From Trogon surrucura (Eukaryota; Chordata; Aves; Trogoniformes; Trogonidae): a DNA stretch of 64,000 nt. The stretch spans positions 6,086,001 through 6,150,000 of the forward strand of contig CM036628.1 of the NCBI GenBank assembly GCA_020746105.1, in the 5' to 3' direction. This document shows, one piece after another, positions 38,791 through 53,035 of this stretch (positions are counted from its first letter, which is position 1; each line of letters opens with the position of its first letter). Below the pieces are notes generated by a model, which saw only the letters and a program-made list of their open reading frames with translations, had not been told where the DNA came from and did no database searches. The position numbers were made by a program, and so were the translations under genes.

Positions 38791-41700
38791 GCCCTGTGAG
38801 CCCTGTTATCCTCCAGTTCTCTATCCTACATAGCACAGACAGACCTTGATTTGCCTTAACACCTTCTTAGAAGGTACTTGTACCTTTGAGTGACTCAAGT
38901 TTGCTTCATGTCAGTAAAAAATGGTGTTTAGCCTTTTTTTCCATGTTAACTCATGTATGGCCAAGATTACTACCTCCACTTTAGAGAGATGGAAATTTTA
39001 TCTTCTCTACCAGTTTCAGTACAAAACCTCAGATTTTTTTTTTCAGCTCAAATGGCAAGTTGGGAGTGCAGCTGAACCACTGATATGGGAATAAAAAGGA
39101 CATCCAAAGTCATCTGCTGCTTTGATCTCCTTCTTTGAGGTGGTGAACTAAGAAAGAACATTAGTTTATCTCTGACTGGTAAAGCTGTCCTTTCTTGTCC
39201 TGCGGTGAGTTGGCTGTAGTCATCCAGGCCTATGACAGCTCTTGCCTGGATTATTTTTTGTTGTTTGTGCCAGAGTAAGGAGCTCACTCATATCAGCTTT
39301 GATGGAGATGAGAGATGTCAGACAGTTATGAGGTAGGACAAGCCAAGGGGAGCCTGTTATGTTGGTACTCTGCAGTTTCCTCTGATTACTTACAGTCAGC
39401 TCTACAACAGGGCTTTGGTGCTGTTCTTAACAGGGTAAATGTGTGGGGCATTTAAAAATCATTGCCTTGCAGAAAACCCCAGGAAAAAATGTGAGCATCC
39501 TGCAGCCCTGAGAGCTGTCTTGGGTCTAGCAAAATTGCAGCCTTCCCAAGCTCTGAGGCAGCATTCCTTCTAAACAAGGAAAGCCTAATATATAAGGTTG
39601 TGTTGATCTGGACAACCCTGGCTGTTCTTCTTCCTCTGGAAATTGATTAGTTTTGCCACTTATTTCTTCCAGTTATTTAAGTCTTCCTTGCATTTTTGGA
39701 GCTTTTTATCAAGTTACTAGAAAATAAATTTTCCTGTGCCTTCAGCAGTCGAAACTCACACACACACAAAAATTATTGCTGAAGACAAGTCTTGTTTGTC
39801 ATCTTCTTAACCCCAGATATTGGTGGTTTGGTTTTTTTCATACAACTTTCCACCCTATTGAAAGCTATTTTCAAAGTTTTGGTAATAAAATGTTCATGCA
39901 CTTGGTTCAAGGGTGAATTTCACAGTATCTCCTACCATCTGCTTCAGTGCAAAAGATTTTTTTTCCCCCCTGTGAAGACTAAATATATAAACACAGAAAT
40001 GCAGATTTCATTTCAGCAAGTTCTTCTCCAGAGATCAGGAACTATTTGCATGAGCAGGGACTGTTAGCTTGATTTTATCTTAGTACTGAATGGTCCCTAA
40101 ATTGCTGGTTAAATAAAGCCAGACAAGATACAGATAGACTGATTTTTATTTATGTAATTAAGACAGAATCTGAAGGAGCTGTAAGAATAAAATCTATGTA
40201 AATAAAGAAATTTTATCTATGCAAATAATTGACTTGGGGCATGACAAAAGGAGTTGCTTTTTAAATTAAATGAACTGTTTGACCTGACAGATCTTGTTTT
40301 GGAGGGGGTCTAACACTTCCTTAAACTCTCATGTATGAATTCACTTTTTTTTTAAAACAAAATACAGAAACCTAAACTTTATTGATCTGCCAATATTTTC
40401 ATCCAAAATTCTTTCAAGATGATCTGAATTTTAAGTCGTCCTTTCTTCCTCCTTAAATAGCGTTTGTTTTGGCACCTAAACTATTTACTGGAAGACAACA
40501 TGCCGCAGGAATGAGGGGTAGAATCTTGTGAGCTCAGTGTCTCTCACTCTAGCCAAAAACACTGAGGACTTGCACTGTAATATGCATATGAACCAGGAGT
40601 CAGGGCAGAAAGAGTAGGGCAGGGAAGATGTGATTTAGTCCCAGACAGAAGTCTAGCTGACAGGGACACACCTGATGTGGAGGAGGGCAAGTGTTGTCTT
40701 ACCTGGCCCTCAGTGACAGCTGCAGAACAGCTTTGTAATATTTTCCAGAGTCTAAAACCTCACCAAGTGCAGTTGATGTATGCTGAGCAAAGCAGAATGG
40801 TTTCAAAAGTGACCCATCATGCTACACACCTCACCTGGGTCTCAAGAATCTTGTCTGCTCAGTGCCTGAGAATAAGTATGAGAATTATATAGTTAGGTGA
40901 CAACTTAGACTTTAGGCTTCAGTCTAGCAACACTTCTACAATTGCTGAACTCTATTCCTGTGGTTAATTGTCTTGATTGTTTTGGGATTGCTCGAGGTTG
41001 TGAAGTCAAGGATGTGTTTGCTCAACAATGCGCAAGCTGCATCGGCAGGAGAGGAAGAAATGAAGCCTGATCTTTTTACTTACGAAACTACTCAGAAATC
41101 GTGTATGCTTGGTGGAATCTGTGGTACTTAAAATGCAAGTGCTGTATTGAACTCTGTTTCTCTTGAGCAAAATAACTTCTCAGTCTGAGACTTGTGATAT
41201 GAATAGCTGCTACTTACAGAATCTCTCCTTCTCTACTTCGTCCTTTTGCTGAAGTGTTGACTTACAACAGAGGTATGCAACTCAAATCTCTTGACCCGAG
41301 AGTATCCCAACTTTGATATATCCAGATATACCAGGGAAATGAGACAGTCATCGTGGGGAAAGTTAATGAAATTTATTAGTCCATCTTTTAGGAAGCTCTA
41401 AGGAATGGTTAGTGTGTGAAAGCTTGTCTGTAATTTCTGGTTTAACAGTTGATGACCTGTGTTTGAAAGCTTCCCAAGGTTCACTGCTGTGATAGGCTAC
41501 ATCAAGCTTCACTTAGGGTGAAGTCACTTGGCTTGAGTTGGTCTGGTAATAAGTAGAAGTGGCAATAACCACTGACCAATCCAGCCCACCCCCAGCATTG
41601 CAGCTCTGCTGTTCTGGTCTCTGACTCTGCACTGTGCTACCTGCTCTCTCAGCAAGGCTGTGGAGCACAGAGCCTTGCACTTAGAGGAAAACTCAAACTC

Positions 41701-44700
41701 ATGAACTCAGCTAACCTCATCACTGAAACTTTTTGTAGTAGTGCTGCAATCCTTTAGAAACCTGGAGAAACATGCTAACAAAATCCAGGCTGACCAGTAA
41801 ATGTTTGGGATGAGACTTTCATTCTACACAAAGACTCTTCCTGATGCTCCAGAAACAGGCTGGGCACACAGGGAACCAGAAAGAAACATCCTTCCTCCAC
41901 CGTGAGAGCCAGATGGCTCATGGGGTCGAGGTCTGCATCTATCGCTGCTGAAGGAATGGCAAGAGACCTACTGAACGCAGTATGTATCTTAGTATGATAA
42001 ACACTCTGTCCCTAACAAGCACACAGAAAGGAATAAAACACTGAACAGCTCATCCTATCTGCCGCAGCCTCCCCAAACCAAAGTTTTCCACAGGTGAAGG
42101 AGGAGATGCTTAAGAGCATGTAGAGCAGCTGAAGGAAGTTGTGTGGTTTCTGTTCATGAAACCTGTCTCTGAAGAGGAGTGATGGTTGGAACACTGAAGT
42201 GCAAAATATTTCTCATTCTATGCAGGTACTCCACAAAAAACATGATAGTATTTTTCAGAGCAAGAAGAGATAGTAGATTATAAAAAAAAAAAAAAATGGA
42301 AGATAAGGAATGAAAGAAGTAAATAAAATGCAACGTTGACCTTTTGCAGATGGAGATAAACATCTAAAGCTTTTCAGTAATATGTATTCTATGGGCTGTT
42401 TTGAAAATGCTAAATGTAGGGTCTTGTGTTTATATCAAAGTTTGGAAGAAGCACAAGGTATTGTTTAATGATGAATCACGATCAGAAAATAACTGCATCT
42501 GAGAGGCTTGTGAACACTGGTGTTTGAGATATAAAGAAACACTGATACGCTTTTCCCAGACTTTATCAGCTTTATTGCGAAGTGATGAACTTGCAATGGA
42601 ACAAAGGGAGATTTTTCATTTCTAGAAAAAAAAAAAAAGCATCTTTAATTTATAGCAGCATTTCTCAAAAAGGTCCCAGATTATTCCCAGGGTAAAACCT
42701 ACATGCTTCCATGGGAATTCTTCAATGCTTCTGTGGTCTTGTGTTTGACTAGTTTTTTCACTCTTCTGCTTTATTGAGAGACCAGTAATCACTGATGTAC
42801 ACTTATTAATGCTCATTTGCATTCATTCTGTTTTCAGGCTATCTTCTTCCTACTTCCACAGCAGCCCTATTTGAATTCTGCTATTCAGTTATGCTTTTTA
42901 TTTTGGCAGAAGGATCACCGAGGCCCAAAATGAAAAATCAGACCATTAGGTGATACGGATTCCCCTCTTTTTCTTTCCTGTTCTAAGTATCTTGTTTCCT
43001 GTGCTGTTTGATTGTGGTGTTCTGCACCAATCAAACTTCCTATAGAACTAATTTCAAAGTATGTGAGGGCTATCCAACAGAATTATTTGGAGAAAACAAG
43101 GACTAGGATGTGTGGGGTAAAAGGAGATATATAGTGTGGACCCACTCTCAACTAAAAATAAACCACAGAAAAAGAAAATGGACTCCTAAAAGCCATGATT
43201 TTTACAGGAAAGGTGCATTTGGTTGCTTTTGCAAGCTGTTTGCCATTCCAGTGGTTTTTCTCTTAATAATACCTTTCTAACAAATCTGTTCTTATCTAGT
43301 AATAGTAGCACCCATTGTCCAAGGAAATTATATTCTGCCATTAGAGTACACTGCAGAGTTACAACAGGCACTCAAAATCCTGAAAGTTTAAAGCCTGAGA
43401 AAGAGACATGAGTTTGAGGGGGCAGAGGTAATACCTCCCTAAACAAAATCTGCTTCTCACCCCAAATATTTCAACTTTGTCTGATGGCTCAGTGTGCCTC
43501 TGATTTGCAGGGAGAAGAGCAAACCTAATTTGTATCATGCTGGCTACCTGGGCTTCTGCTTAAAGATCAGACCTGCACATGGCAGAAATAATTGGAAGGC
43601 TCTTTGTGGGCTTGTATTCGCTTTGTGGAGACTTATCTGTTCACAGGTAAAGCACTACAGACACTAAGACTTGCTCTTTGATACCCCAGAGAGTGCAGTG
43701 ACCTGCACTACCCCACTAACAACAACCCAGAGAGCGCATCAAGCTCTTGTGTTTTCACACAGAAGGTACCGGATAACCCAAGCCCCTTGACAGATCACAA
43801 AAACAAATTAATTTTGTTTTCCCTGGCATGGAGCTGCTATGTGTTTGTTCCACGTGTACATCAACAACCTTAAATCTTGCCGTAACCAATGCTCTCCTGT
43901 ATGAGTCTCGTTTAGTCTTGTTCTTAATTTCCAGGTTGCTTGATCAAGGCCTGTTATGACAGTCTACCTTTTCCCCATAGCTTCTCTCAGCTTCTTACCA
44001 GATTTCACAAGTGATCATCAAAATGTCTCCTGATCACCAGCTTTTAAGCCCCAAGGTGGGCAGCCAGATCTGTGGGTTGGGTTGTCCTTTCTCTGACAGA
44101 AAGGTGTTTCCAAACTCCACGTAGGCTACCGAGTGATTATTTCATGTCCACCCAGCAATCAGTGTTGTTTTTCATCGTACTCTTACTGGGCACACAGTCA
44201 GTGTACCTGCCTCTTCTGAGAAAGGTGGCTCCTTATTTTTAGTCTGAACGTCTGGTTTTGTTAAAAATGAAGTGAAAGTGTACTCACATGTATACAATTT
44301 CTCTGGAATATTTGGTGGTTATGGAAGTAACAAGGCTTTTCAGTATGTGTCGATAGCAATGCATCGCACACTAGAAATGATAAAAGCACGGAGCTAACAG
44401 AGTCTGTGGACTAGTCTGGTCTGCAGTGAGGAACCTATAACCCAGCACAGAGAAACTACGGCTTGAAAGGTTCAGCACAACACGGGTTAAATTCTGCTGG
44501 TTGCTTCAGAATTGCTCTTTGACAGAACTCCCAACTGCTAGAGAAAGAGAGAAATTCACAGCCAGGGATGAGATTTTCAGAAACCAACTGGCGTTTCATT
44601 CAAGTTAGATTGCTCAGTGTATTTTGGGATATCTTGGTACAGGTTTTATGTGTGCAGACCTCTGAAGCAGGTGCTGAGGAAGGTGAAGAGCCATGTGGCC

Positions 44701-47681
44701 CTTCCTTGGAGGTGGACTATTAGTTCATGTGTGACTTCTCAGCTTTCAAGCTGAGATGTTGCACCCACCCAGCAATACGCTACCTTGCATGGCCAAGATC
44801 TCTCTCCAAAGATTCCCAGGTCCCACTGTCTCTCCTTGTGAATCCAGCTTCACTGTGTCTTCTTACTAGGTCTGACTGGTTTTATTTTAACTTCTTTGAT
44901 TTAATAATGCATTTCTGTTGCCAGTGCACATCTTGGTGCATTCTCAGAGCTACAGATTTTTTTTCTTTTTGTCCCTATTTGTGCGGTTTTCTCAGTGAAG
45001 TTGAGGAATTTCTTCAGGACTTTGTTCTGTTGCTTTGAGTTAGATATTTACTTGTCACAGTAGCAGCCTGAAACCAGCAGCTTTTCTCTCTCAGGCTGCT
45101 GAGGGAGAATGTAAAGGAAGCCCTTGTGACACACTGGAAGTAGCAAGACATTATTTTCTGTTTCAGATTATAGGAAGTGCTGCTGATCATTCTTTGAATG
45201 AAGTATAGATTTCTCTTCCTAACTTCAAAAAGCAATTCTTAACTACATATCAACTCTGGAACTTTTTTCCCTCGGTCAGGCTGAGGTTAGCAGCAAACAA
45301 AAAAAAAAAAAAAAGTGACAGTTGTATAAAGCCTTTTACAACCTCATTTCACTCTAACCACAAAACTTCCTTTCTGTTTTGTTGTTCCAAAGTGTCTAAA
45401 TTAGGGTTTTCTGAGACTTCTAATGAATTCACCCTGGGCATTGAAAGTTCAGCCTCAAATGGTAAGATTTCAAAACTAGAAGAACTCAAGCAACAGAATA
45501 GTCCGAGCCTTTACTGCAGATCTCTTGAAGCAACAAATACAGCTCCCAATTTGATAGAGCTCTTCAGCTTTGAGCATGAGTACACTCATGACTGGCACAT
45601 ATATAAGAAAAATATTGTCAATGATGTACTTACGTACAGGTTTAAGGTCCATAGCATACTTGCATCTTTTCCTTAATAATGGGAAGGAAACCTGTACATT
45701 ACACAGGTATTCTCAGATTATTTTTGGTGCTTTGAAGATGTAAAGTGTCATAAGAATTGTTACTGTGTCTTATTGCTTATGAATTATCACAAGAACAGAA
45801 CAAGGCTGCAGGCTACTTGGAAAAATATGGGAAAATAATTCAAATAATGTCCTAAATAGGTACCATCAAAGCTAGCTTTTGGCTTTCTATCTTGTGAAGC
45901 TTGATGCTAATCCCACAAGCAGGTGTAAATGTTTAGTAACTTCTGTGAAATCTGCTAAAACTACTTATCCTGGTACGATTTAGAAACAACTATTTATTGA
46001 AGTATGCATTTTTTCTTTCTTTCACCTGAGGAAGTTTTTCACCCACGTGTACAAAGGTGCCACTTTATTCTGGAAAGAATCTATTTTTTATTTGAAGATT
46101 TCTTTGGCAGAGGAGAAACTCGGTTGTGGAGTTGATCTTAGGATCCTGTGGGAAATAAAGGAACAGAGCATGATGAAAGGGGGGGGGGAATAAAAAGCAA
46201 AGGAAATGTCTTCAAATAGGTTTCACTATATTATTCTGATCTAGAGGCCTTTCACGGCTCAACACCATTTATTTTAGGGGGGACAGCACCCCCGTGAGGC
46301 GCAATTTTGAACTGAGAGATGTCAAAATCGGATGGGGAGAGCTTAAAGAGCACAGGAGGGAACCGCCGCTTGCTCCTGGCACGTGTTTGTATAAAAATCC
46401 ATTTGCTGTGAATAACAGTGGGTTTGGAAGCAGCGTACAGAGGTGTGCAATAAAAGGCGAAACAGTGCCGTGATTTTTGGGTGCTCTCTTCACACGTCTG
46501 TGTGCGTAGTCACATTAGGAAAAGATTACAATTCGTGTAAATAACTGTTGTAATGAATATAAGGATTAATGCTGTTAAACTAAGAGTCTTTCTGAATTCC
46601 AGGGGTGTCTGAATACCAAAGGCTGCTGGTATTAGGAAGGGAATTAGGAAGAGGTTCTTTTCAATGATCACCTAGTCCTTTAGTGAATAATCAGTAAGAA
46701 GCAATGCACGGTGTTTAAAATTAATAGCTTGATCTCCCTTTCCTTGGAGAAGGTTAAAACCCAGCAGGAAATTCAGGATGATATGCAGTTCGTATGCATA
46801 AAATCATGGGCATAAAGGCTGGATAAATGTCCTTAGCTTGGATCACCCTGAAGTCCACGATGCCCCTACGTACCTTGGATAACAGAGCTGCACATTTGTC
46901 ACATGTGGTGTCGTAGGCGATCAGTAAGACCTGTTAAACTTTATATTTCTGAACACATTGCTACTTTCTGCCCTCCAGGACATGCTCAAAATTGCATGCA
47001 GGAGAAGACATTTTGGATTTGCAGATAAGCAAGCCATTCAGTGCCTGGAACATCTCTGCATTACAGGTCAACAGGAACTCTTTAGTCAGCTTTTTCCCTT
47101 CCCTGTGCACGGAGAAAATTTCAAAACATGTCACTCAGCCCAAGAAACAAGCTGATGCTCTGACTTGTTATTTTTAAATTTGGATCCTCATGAACAGAAT
47201 ACCTAAAAGACTTCTTAATTTGTTATGCCACTCCCTGTCTTCAAATCTATAGCACCATTTAGCGACGAGTTTCGCTGTCACTTTTGCTCTCTGCTATTTT
47301 GTACTACTCTACTACCTGCAACCTGCAGTACTTCATGACAGCTGTATGTTTTGACTCGAAGCAGCTTCAATTATAATTTATTTTGGTAAAGTGGATTAGC
47401 ATGCTTACAGTGCATACGTTTTGCTACCTACTACATATGAGCTGAGGAGCTCTTAGTTTTTATATCACTCTAATTTGATTCCACACAAACATGAAGTCCT
47501 ACATCTGCAATACACAGGGGAGTAAAGCTCATACAGCTACATGTTGAAATAGTGACAGTAACAGTAGATAAATTCTAGCCTTCAATTTTCAGTATATTTC
47601 TAGGGGTACCTGTGAGAAATTTTCTATTACGTTTGAAAAGGGCTCCTTCAATATTGGACTGCTCAGATTCCTGTATTGTCA
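38791..47681. other. Intergenic DNA, no gene recognised
   Basis: Nearly 9 kb with short frames (up to about 100 codons) lacking known domains, and several homopolymer runs: poly-A near 42,281-42,296 and 45,298-45,314, poly-G near 46,180-46,189. No repeat family end, RNA gene or exon was identified. Confidence 0.6.
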
Positions 47682-48451
47682 TGTCCTGGGTTTAGCTAAA
47701 AACCCAGTCCTGTTTAGTGATTTTTACTTTCCAGTTTAGTGTCTTCTAACAGGCTGCACGTTCTGAAGTCAGCAGCATGTTTTTGCAGACAGTGTGTGCT
47801 ACTGGCAGTGATAACACCTGATGTTTACAGTCACTGCCTGGGACTGGAGTGCAGAAAGGCTCTTGCTTATACTTATTCCTACAGTGACCAAGGCCACTGC
47901 TGGCTCCTGTGTGCCACGCTGGGGGGGGCGGGTAGTAAGAGGGGGGCACAAGGAAGTAAAAGGTGGCACCTCTGGGGGGTAATAGACAGGACAGGTGACC
48001 AGCGAGAGTATTCCATCCCATATATGTCATATTTAGTATAAATTGAGTGATCATGGGAGTTTCGGCCCTTTTCTTCGTTTTGCCCTTTCTGCAAAGTAAA
48101 GAACTGTATACAACAGTTCCCGAATCCAGCTCCCTGTATCCAGCTCCCGCCGCCGCTGAGCCTGGGGTTTCCCCAGTGCCGCCTGCTCTGCAGCACCAGT
48201 GGTGATTGCTATCGGGTGAGGGAGTCAGGTTTGATATCGGGCTACTATCTATAGTTGTATACAGTTCTTTACTTTTATCTTTTCACCATTATTTCCATTA
48301 TTTTCATTAAAGTTGTTCTAGTTTTTTTTCTTCTCTCACCCGTAAGTCTCTCTGCCTCATTCCCTTTTCTCTTCCCGTTTAGGGGGGGAGAAAGAGGATG
48401 TTAGAGAGCGTCTGTCCATGTTAGTGGCCAGCCCAGCCCTAACCCGCAACA
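47682..48451 (+). mobile_element. Complete solo LTR, ERVL-type, 5-bp target duplication
   Basis: It begins TGTCCTGGGTTTAGC and ends CCCTAACCCGCAACA, with the canonical TG...CA termini. It is flanked on both sides by TGTCA (47,677-47,681 and 48,452-48,456), a perfect 5-bp target site duplication as expected for ERVL-class integration. Internal signals are a TATAAA at 48,037-48,042, an ATTAAA polyadenylation signal at 48,306-48,311 and a pyrimidine-rich stretch after it. No internal viral genes are present, so it arose by LTR-LTR recombination. A perfect 22-bp inverted repeat sits inside it. Confidence 0.93.
48093..48275. repeat. Perfect 22-bp inverted repeat inside the solo LTR
   Basis: Arms at 48,093-48,114 (start AAAGTAAAGAACTGT) and 48,254-48,275 (reverse complement) are identical over 22 bases and separated by 139 bases. 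They lie between the TATA box and the polyadenylation signal, so any LTR transcript would contain a long stem-loop. Confidence 0.95.
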
Positions 48452-48456
48452 TGTCA

Positions 48457-51400
48457 TCTTTGAGACACTGCCAATAATTACCTGAAGCTGGAGCCTGAAG
48501 CATTGAGAGCACCTTAAGGGTGACTCCATGTGCCTCAACCTTGGCTTCAGTGTTGGTTACAAACTTCAAGACATATACATTAGCTTACCCATATCCTCCT
48601 GTTCAGAAAAAAAAAATGTACTGTCTTAGTGAGTGCTGACAGCTATGTGGAAAGCATTAATGTAGCTTGTAGTTTTTGTTGGTTTTCATTTATCTGTTCT
48701 GATGAAATAACTTGCTTCTACTCAATGACTTCCACAAGTACCATACTCAGCCTCAAGGTCTCTTCATGCATGCCTTGCCCTGTGAAAGACTTCATATTCT
48801 ACAACTGTGAAAAGTGATAAATACATTTTCTATTATCTGCCTCCTTTAGCAGCTCATTTTTTTTTCCACCTTCTATTTCATTTAACAATCTTACTCAGAC
48901 TCAGAACTCCTCCTTTTTGAGTTATGGCATAAATTTGATAAATGTCAAAATCATTGCTTATGTCTTTTTCTAAAACCATTTTTTCACTCAAATTGTCAAC
49001 AGTTTGATGCAAGGACAAGTCTACTACTCTAACTGCACTGCACCAACCAAGTGAGCCCCCACTCTAGGCTTTATCCAACGGAGTAATGCAGCAAATGTAG
49101 TAAGAGGAAACTGCAGTGAAAGTCTCACAGAAGCTGGTTGCTAGACAACTGAAAGAACAAAAGAGAAAAGAAAGGCAATATGTTTGCAGGTAAAGTTCAA
49201 AGTCATCTCAAATAGATTTCTTGAATAGAAGAGTAGCAACGGAATGGCAGACCAAGGAAAACGGCAGAAATCAAGAACCTGACAGGGAGGTCAGAGGAAG
49301 TCAGTATTTTAAACTTCATGTATTTACTGAAAATTTCATATTCTTGCAGACTCGGTTCTAGTACTCCGTCCAGTAGTGATTATTTCTTTTATTCTTCTGA
49401 TTCTTTTATTTGACTCATACGTTCTTCCTACCAAGCAGGGCTCATTTTATCCTGAGGTCACTTCTCTTTTGTAAGCCGCTACCTCAACCAGGCACTCAGA
49501 AAACAAGTCTGTATCTGATACAATAGAACAAATTTTGGTGTGACCAGCACAGCAGAGGACAAGCACACACACCATATAATTCTTTTCCAACCCAAACTCC
49601 TACGTACTTCACAGAAATGACAGTAGACTCAAGCCTTCAGGTATGATTAAATAGATCAACCAACACTGCCCTTAAAACGAGAGGGCAGTCTGCGAAGTGA
49701 AATCTCAAAATTTATGGCACTCAAAAGTACCTGCAATGCAAACTTAGGACAAAAAGGAAAGAATCTTGATTGTTTTTTAAATGCCAACATCTAAACACAA
49801 TTAGTCTAAAAAAGTTGGGCTTTTTCAGTGTACGCTAAACCCAGACAATACAGACTGACTGCAACAATGCTATTAATATAACCATTCTCATTAGCACATT
49901 TTTACCACAGGAAACAACATGTTATTGTTTCTAATCTCTAATATATTGAATAATTTTTTCAATAAGATAATTCCAAACACATTTCCTCATGTAGTGATTT
50001 TATTACATTTCCTACTGATAATGCTTATAAAATTATCTTGCTTATTGTTATTAGTATAGCCTCTGGTCCAGGAACCAAACTCTAACAAAAAGAAAAATTC
50101 TGTTTTACATTTCTTAGTCCTAACCTTCCTGTGTTTAGCCTCTGTTATCAAAGCTCACAGTGGAAAGACACCAAAAATCCATAAATTAATCCGACTTCTA
50201 AAAAGACCCCAAACCTCCAAGCTTCAATCACCCCTAGCCTATCAAAGCAGACACAATACCTTCAGCATTGCTTCAAAAGAAGTTGTAATGAGTCTGTTTC
50301 ATGTGAGTGAAAGATTAGAAGGCTCACGCCATATCTTAGGGAAAAAAAATAAAAATAAATTCAATAATCACTTATTAATTGCAGCCTTCCACACCAAGAT
50401 ACGAAGACCAATGTTTTTCACACTATGGTGCATCTAAAACTATTGTGCAGTAAGGGAAAAAGGGATGTAAGCTGTTCTATGTTATGGTACTGACCAAAAG
50501 GAAAATTTAATGCTGTTTTCTAGATGGAAAAGCTTTTCTTTTTTTTTTTAAATTTGCACAAGAATATCTCATCAAGCAAGCAGTTCTAGGAGACAGCAAA
50601 CAATTTTAACAAAATACAAATTCCCCAGAAAACCATTTGATAGTCTTCTCTATAGTAACTGGAGAGTTAAAAATGAGTACCTGTTATTCTTCATTGAGGC
50701 TGTCATCTGATAAGGACTCTTTCTTAAAGATACCAAGAATACTCATTAGAAACCAAGGCTTCATGTTTTCACAGACATACTGATGTATTTACTCAGCTTG
50801 GATAAAATCTTAATAGTGGTTAATTTGACATAGATCAAGTAGAATAAATATTTCAGAGAGCTCAGATTTTTATTAACATATATCTCTGTAATAATAGATA
50901 TCCAAGAACACTATACTGATTCCATATTGACTTTCTTCCGTCAGTATAGGTTCAGAACCTAAAAAAAAATACTAATAATTCCCAAAGAAAACCAGACCAA
51001 GTTCTTTTATGTGGTAAAGTGTGAGTATTTTTCTACTTGTTTTCTCAGTCTTTCTAGTTTCCATTAAAATCATTGGGAAATTTGCCTTCATGTCTGTAGA
51101 AATTAAGATGCTTAATTGTTGAGAGCCTGGAATGCCTTGCACAGCTTGCTTCAGGCTCTAAGAGAGGTGGAAAATGTCTCTTACTGTTGGACAGACCAAG
51201 AAGGATGCTACTCCCCTCACTGTTTTCTTAATTTAGACTAAAAACCGACTCGAAAAGGGGTACCTCAGTTGTAGTCCCTTATTTGTCTTCCTAATGTCCT
51301 AAATTTTTATATAAACATGGATCCTTACTTTTCTCCTTGGAGAATTCTTGCTCCATCCTGATGTACAATTTTGTAATCTACAGCCTCTCAATTGCCTTTT

Positions 51401-52943
51401 CCTCATTAAATAGTATCTCTGAATGACTTTAATCACTCTTTTTCATGTCAGGAAGCTGTCAAAGCTGAAATCAAATCAAGTGAACACATCAGCAATAGGT
51501 AATTACTGTATAACCAGGAATTGCTGAGATTTGATAGACCTACTCCATGCACAGAGCATTCACGGATCTACCCTGCTCCTATTCAGGAAACAAAAACAAA
51601 ACTGTTCTTGATTTTAATAGGACTCATTCTTACTTGATACTTGTCTTACTGGAGTGCTTCATTCAGATTGCTGGCCTACCACGACAGACCACAGAGTTAA
51701 ATGAGGAAGACGCAGTGCCACCCACGCCCTTCCTGTCCTCCACCAGGATCACGCTCAGTGGCTTCTTGTCCCATCCACCTCCATGCTCGTGCAGGACGGA
51801 GGGTGGGGAGAAGGTGGGAACAGGCTTTACGCTAGTGCTTTTTTCAGTGTGTATCTTGGCTTCTTCAGTTCATACAGCTCCACCATCAACATACTGTTGG
51901 CTCACAAAGCCCCTGGCTCACCAGTAAGTATTTCTCTTCACATCCAGGATCACATTTTCATCTGCTTCGGCAACATCTCTTCCTTGGTCTTTCATTCTCC
52001 TCTCAACTGCATCATCCAGAGCAGTTCCTAATTTTTACTCCTGTCTTCTCTAGAGAACTCTTATTATCATTTTGATAATAGAGTCATCTTCCCTAATGCA
52101 TTAGCCCACAGGTTAAGATTTATTTATTCCTTGTTCAATCAATAACAAATAGTTGAGAAATTACCTGATGAGCAATATTGTTTCATATCCTCTTCTCAAG
52201 TTATCTCTGTCCTGCTGTTCTTCCTCTGGCTGTTGTAAAAAGAATAATGGGTTTCCACTGGGCCTAAAGCTTTGACTAGCTTTATTTTCTTCCCTTTCAT
52301 GAGTGATGCAACTAAAGCCATTGATAGCCTTTTTAGTTTACTATAGAAACATTTCTGTTTACGTGAACCGGTGCAACAATTTGTGTTCGTAACATTTGGA
52401 AGCTGCTTTACATGAAACTGCCACGCTACTGTATCAAGATGAATTCCTTCAGGGTTTAAGATGTCTTTCATGATAATGTCATATAAGAACAACTGGTCTC
52501 TTGTGGTTCTGAATGGTAATGCCTGTCTCTTCCTGGGAAATGTTAGACAGTCATTTCAGAGACATTTTCCTTCTATTCAGAGATGTTTTTTCTTGGCTGC
52601 TGGTTAACTGTGTCTTCTCTTTTAGCCCTCCATGTTCATCAGCCTTTGGCAATACCTGGCATCCCTATAAAGTCCATGCAGCAGAGTCTTGTGTCCACAT
52701 GACAACCTTTCTGTGGCACAGTTTCCAACCAGAGATCTGATGTAACTCACTCTGTAGCAGGTGAGCTTTAGGCACTGAAAGAGTCAATAAAGAAGAAAAA
52801 TACTGTCTCCTAAGCTTTACTTTTAACCACAGATGTGGCATTTTAATATTTAATGAAAACTGGGCACATGGACATCACTTCTTGTTCCATCAAATAGCAT
52901 AAATATCTGAACATGCTTGAAATGCAGAATTACTGCACCACTA
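48457..52943. other. Intergenic DNA, no gene recognised
   Basis: AT-rich desert of about 4.5 kb. The frame at 51,547-51,927 (126 codons, +) and that at 52,196-52,492 (98 codons, -) match no known family. No repeat ends were found. Confidence 0.6.
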
Positions 52944-53035
52944 CAGAACCATAGAATAATTCAGTTTGGAAGGCATGTCTGAAGGTCATGCAGTGCAACT
53001 CTGTCCATAGCTGGCCAACTTAGATCCTGAAGACT
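52944..53035 (-). repeat. CR1 LINE 3'-end fragment, diverged
   Basis: CAGAACCATAGAATAATTCA, then GTTTGGAAGGCATGTCTGAA, then GGTCATGCAGTGCAACTC is a decayed reverse complement of the CR1 3' end. Homology becomes uncertain after about 53,035. Confidence 0.7.

Noticed and set aside
46180..46189. Homopolymer G run, with poly-A runs near 42,281 and 45,298
   Set aside because: Ordinary homopolymers; no adjoining repeat end or processed pseudogene body was found that would make the A runs retroposon tails.
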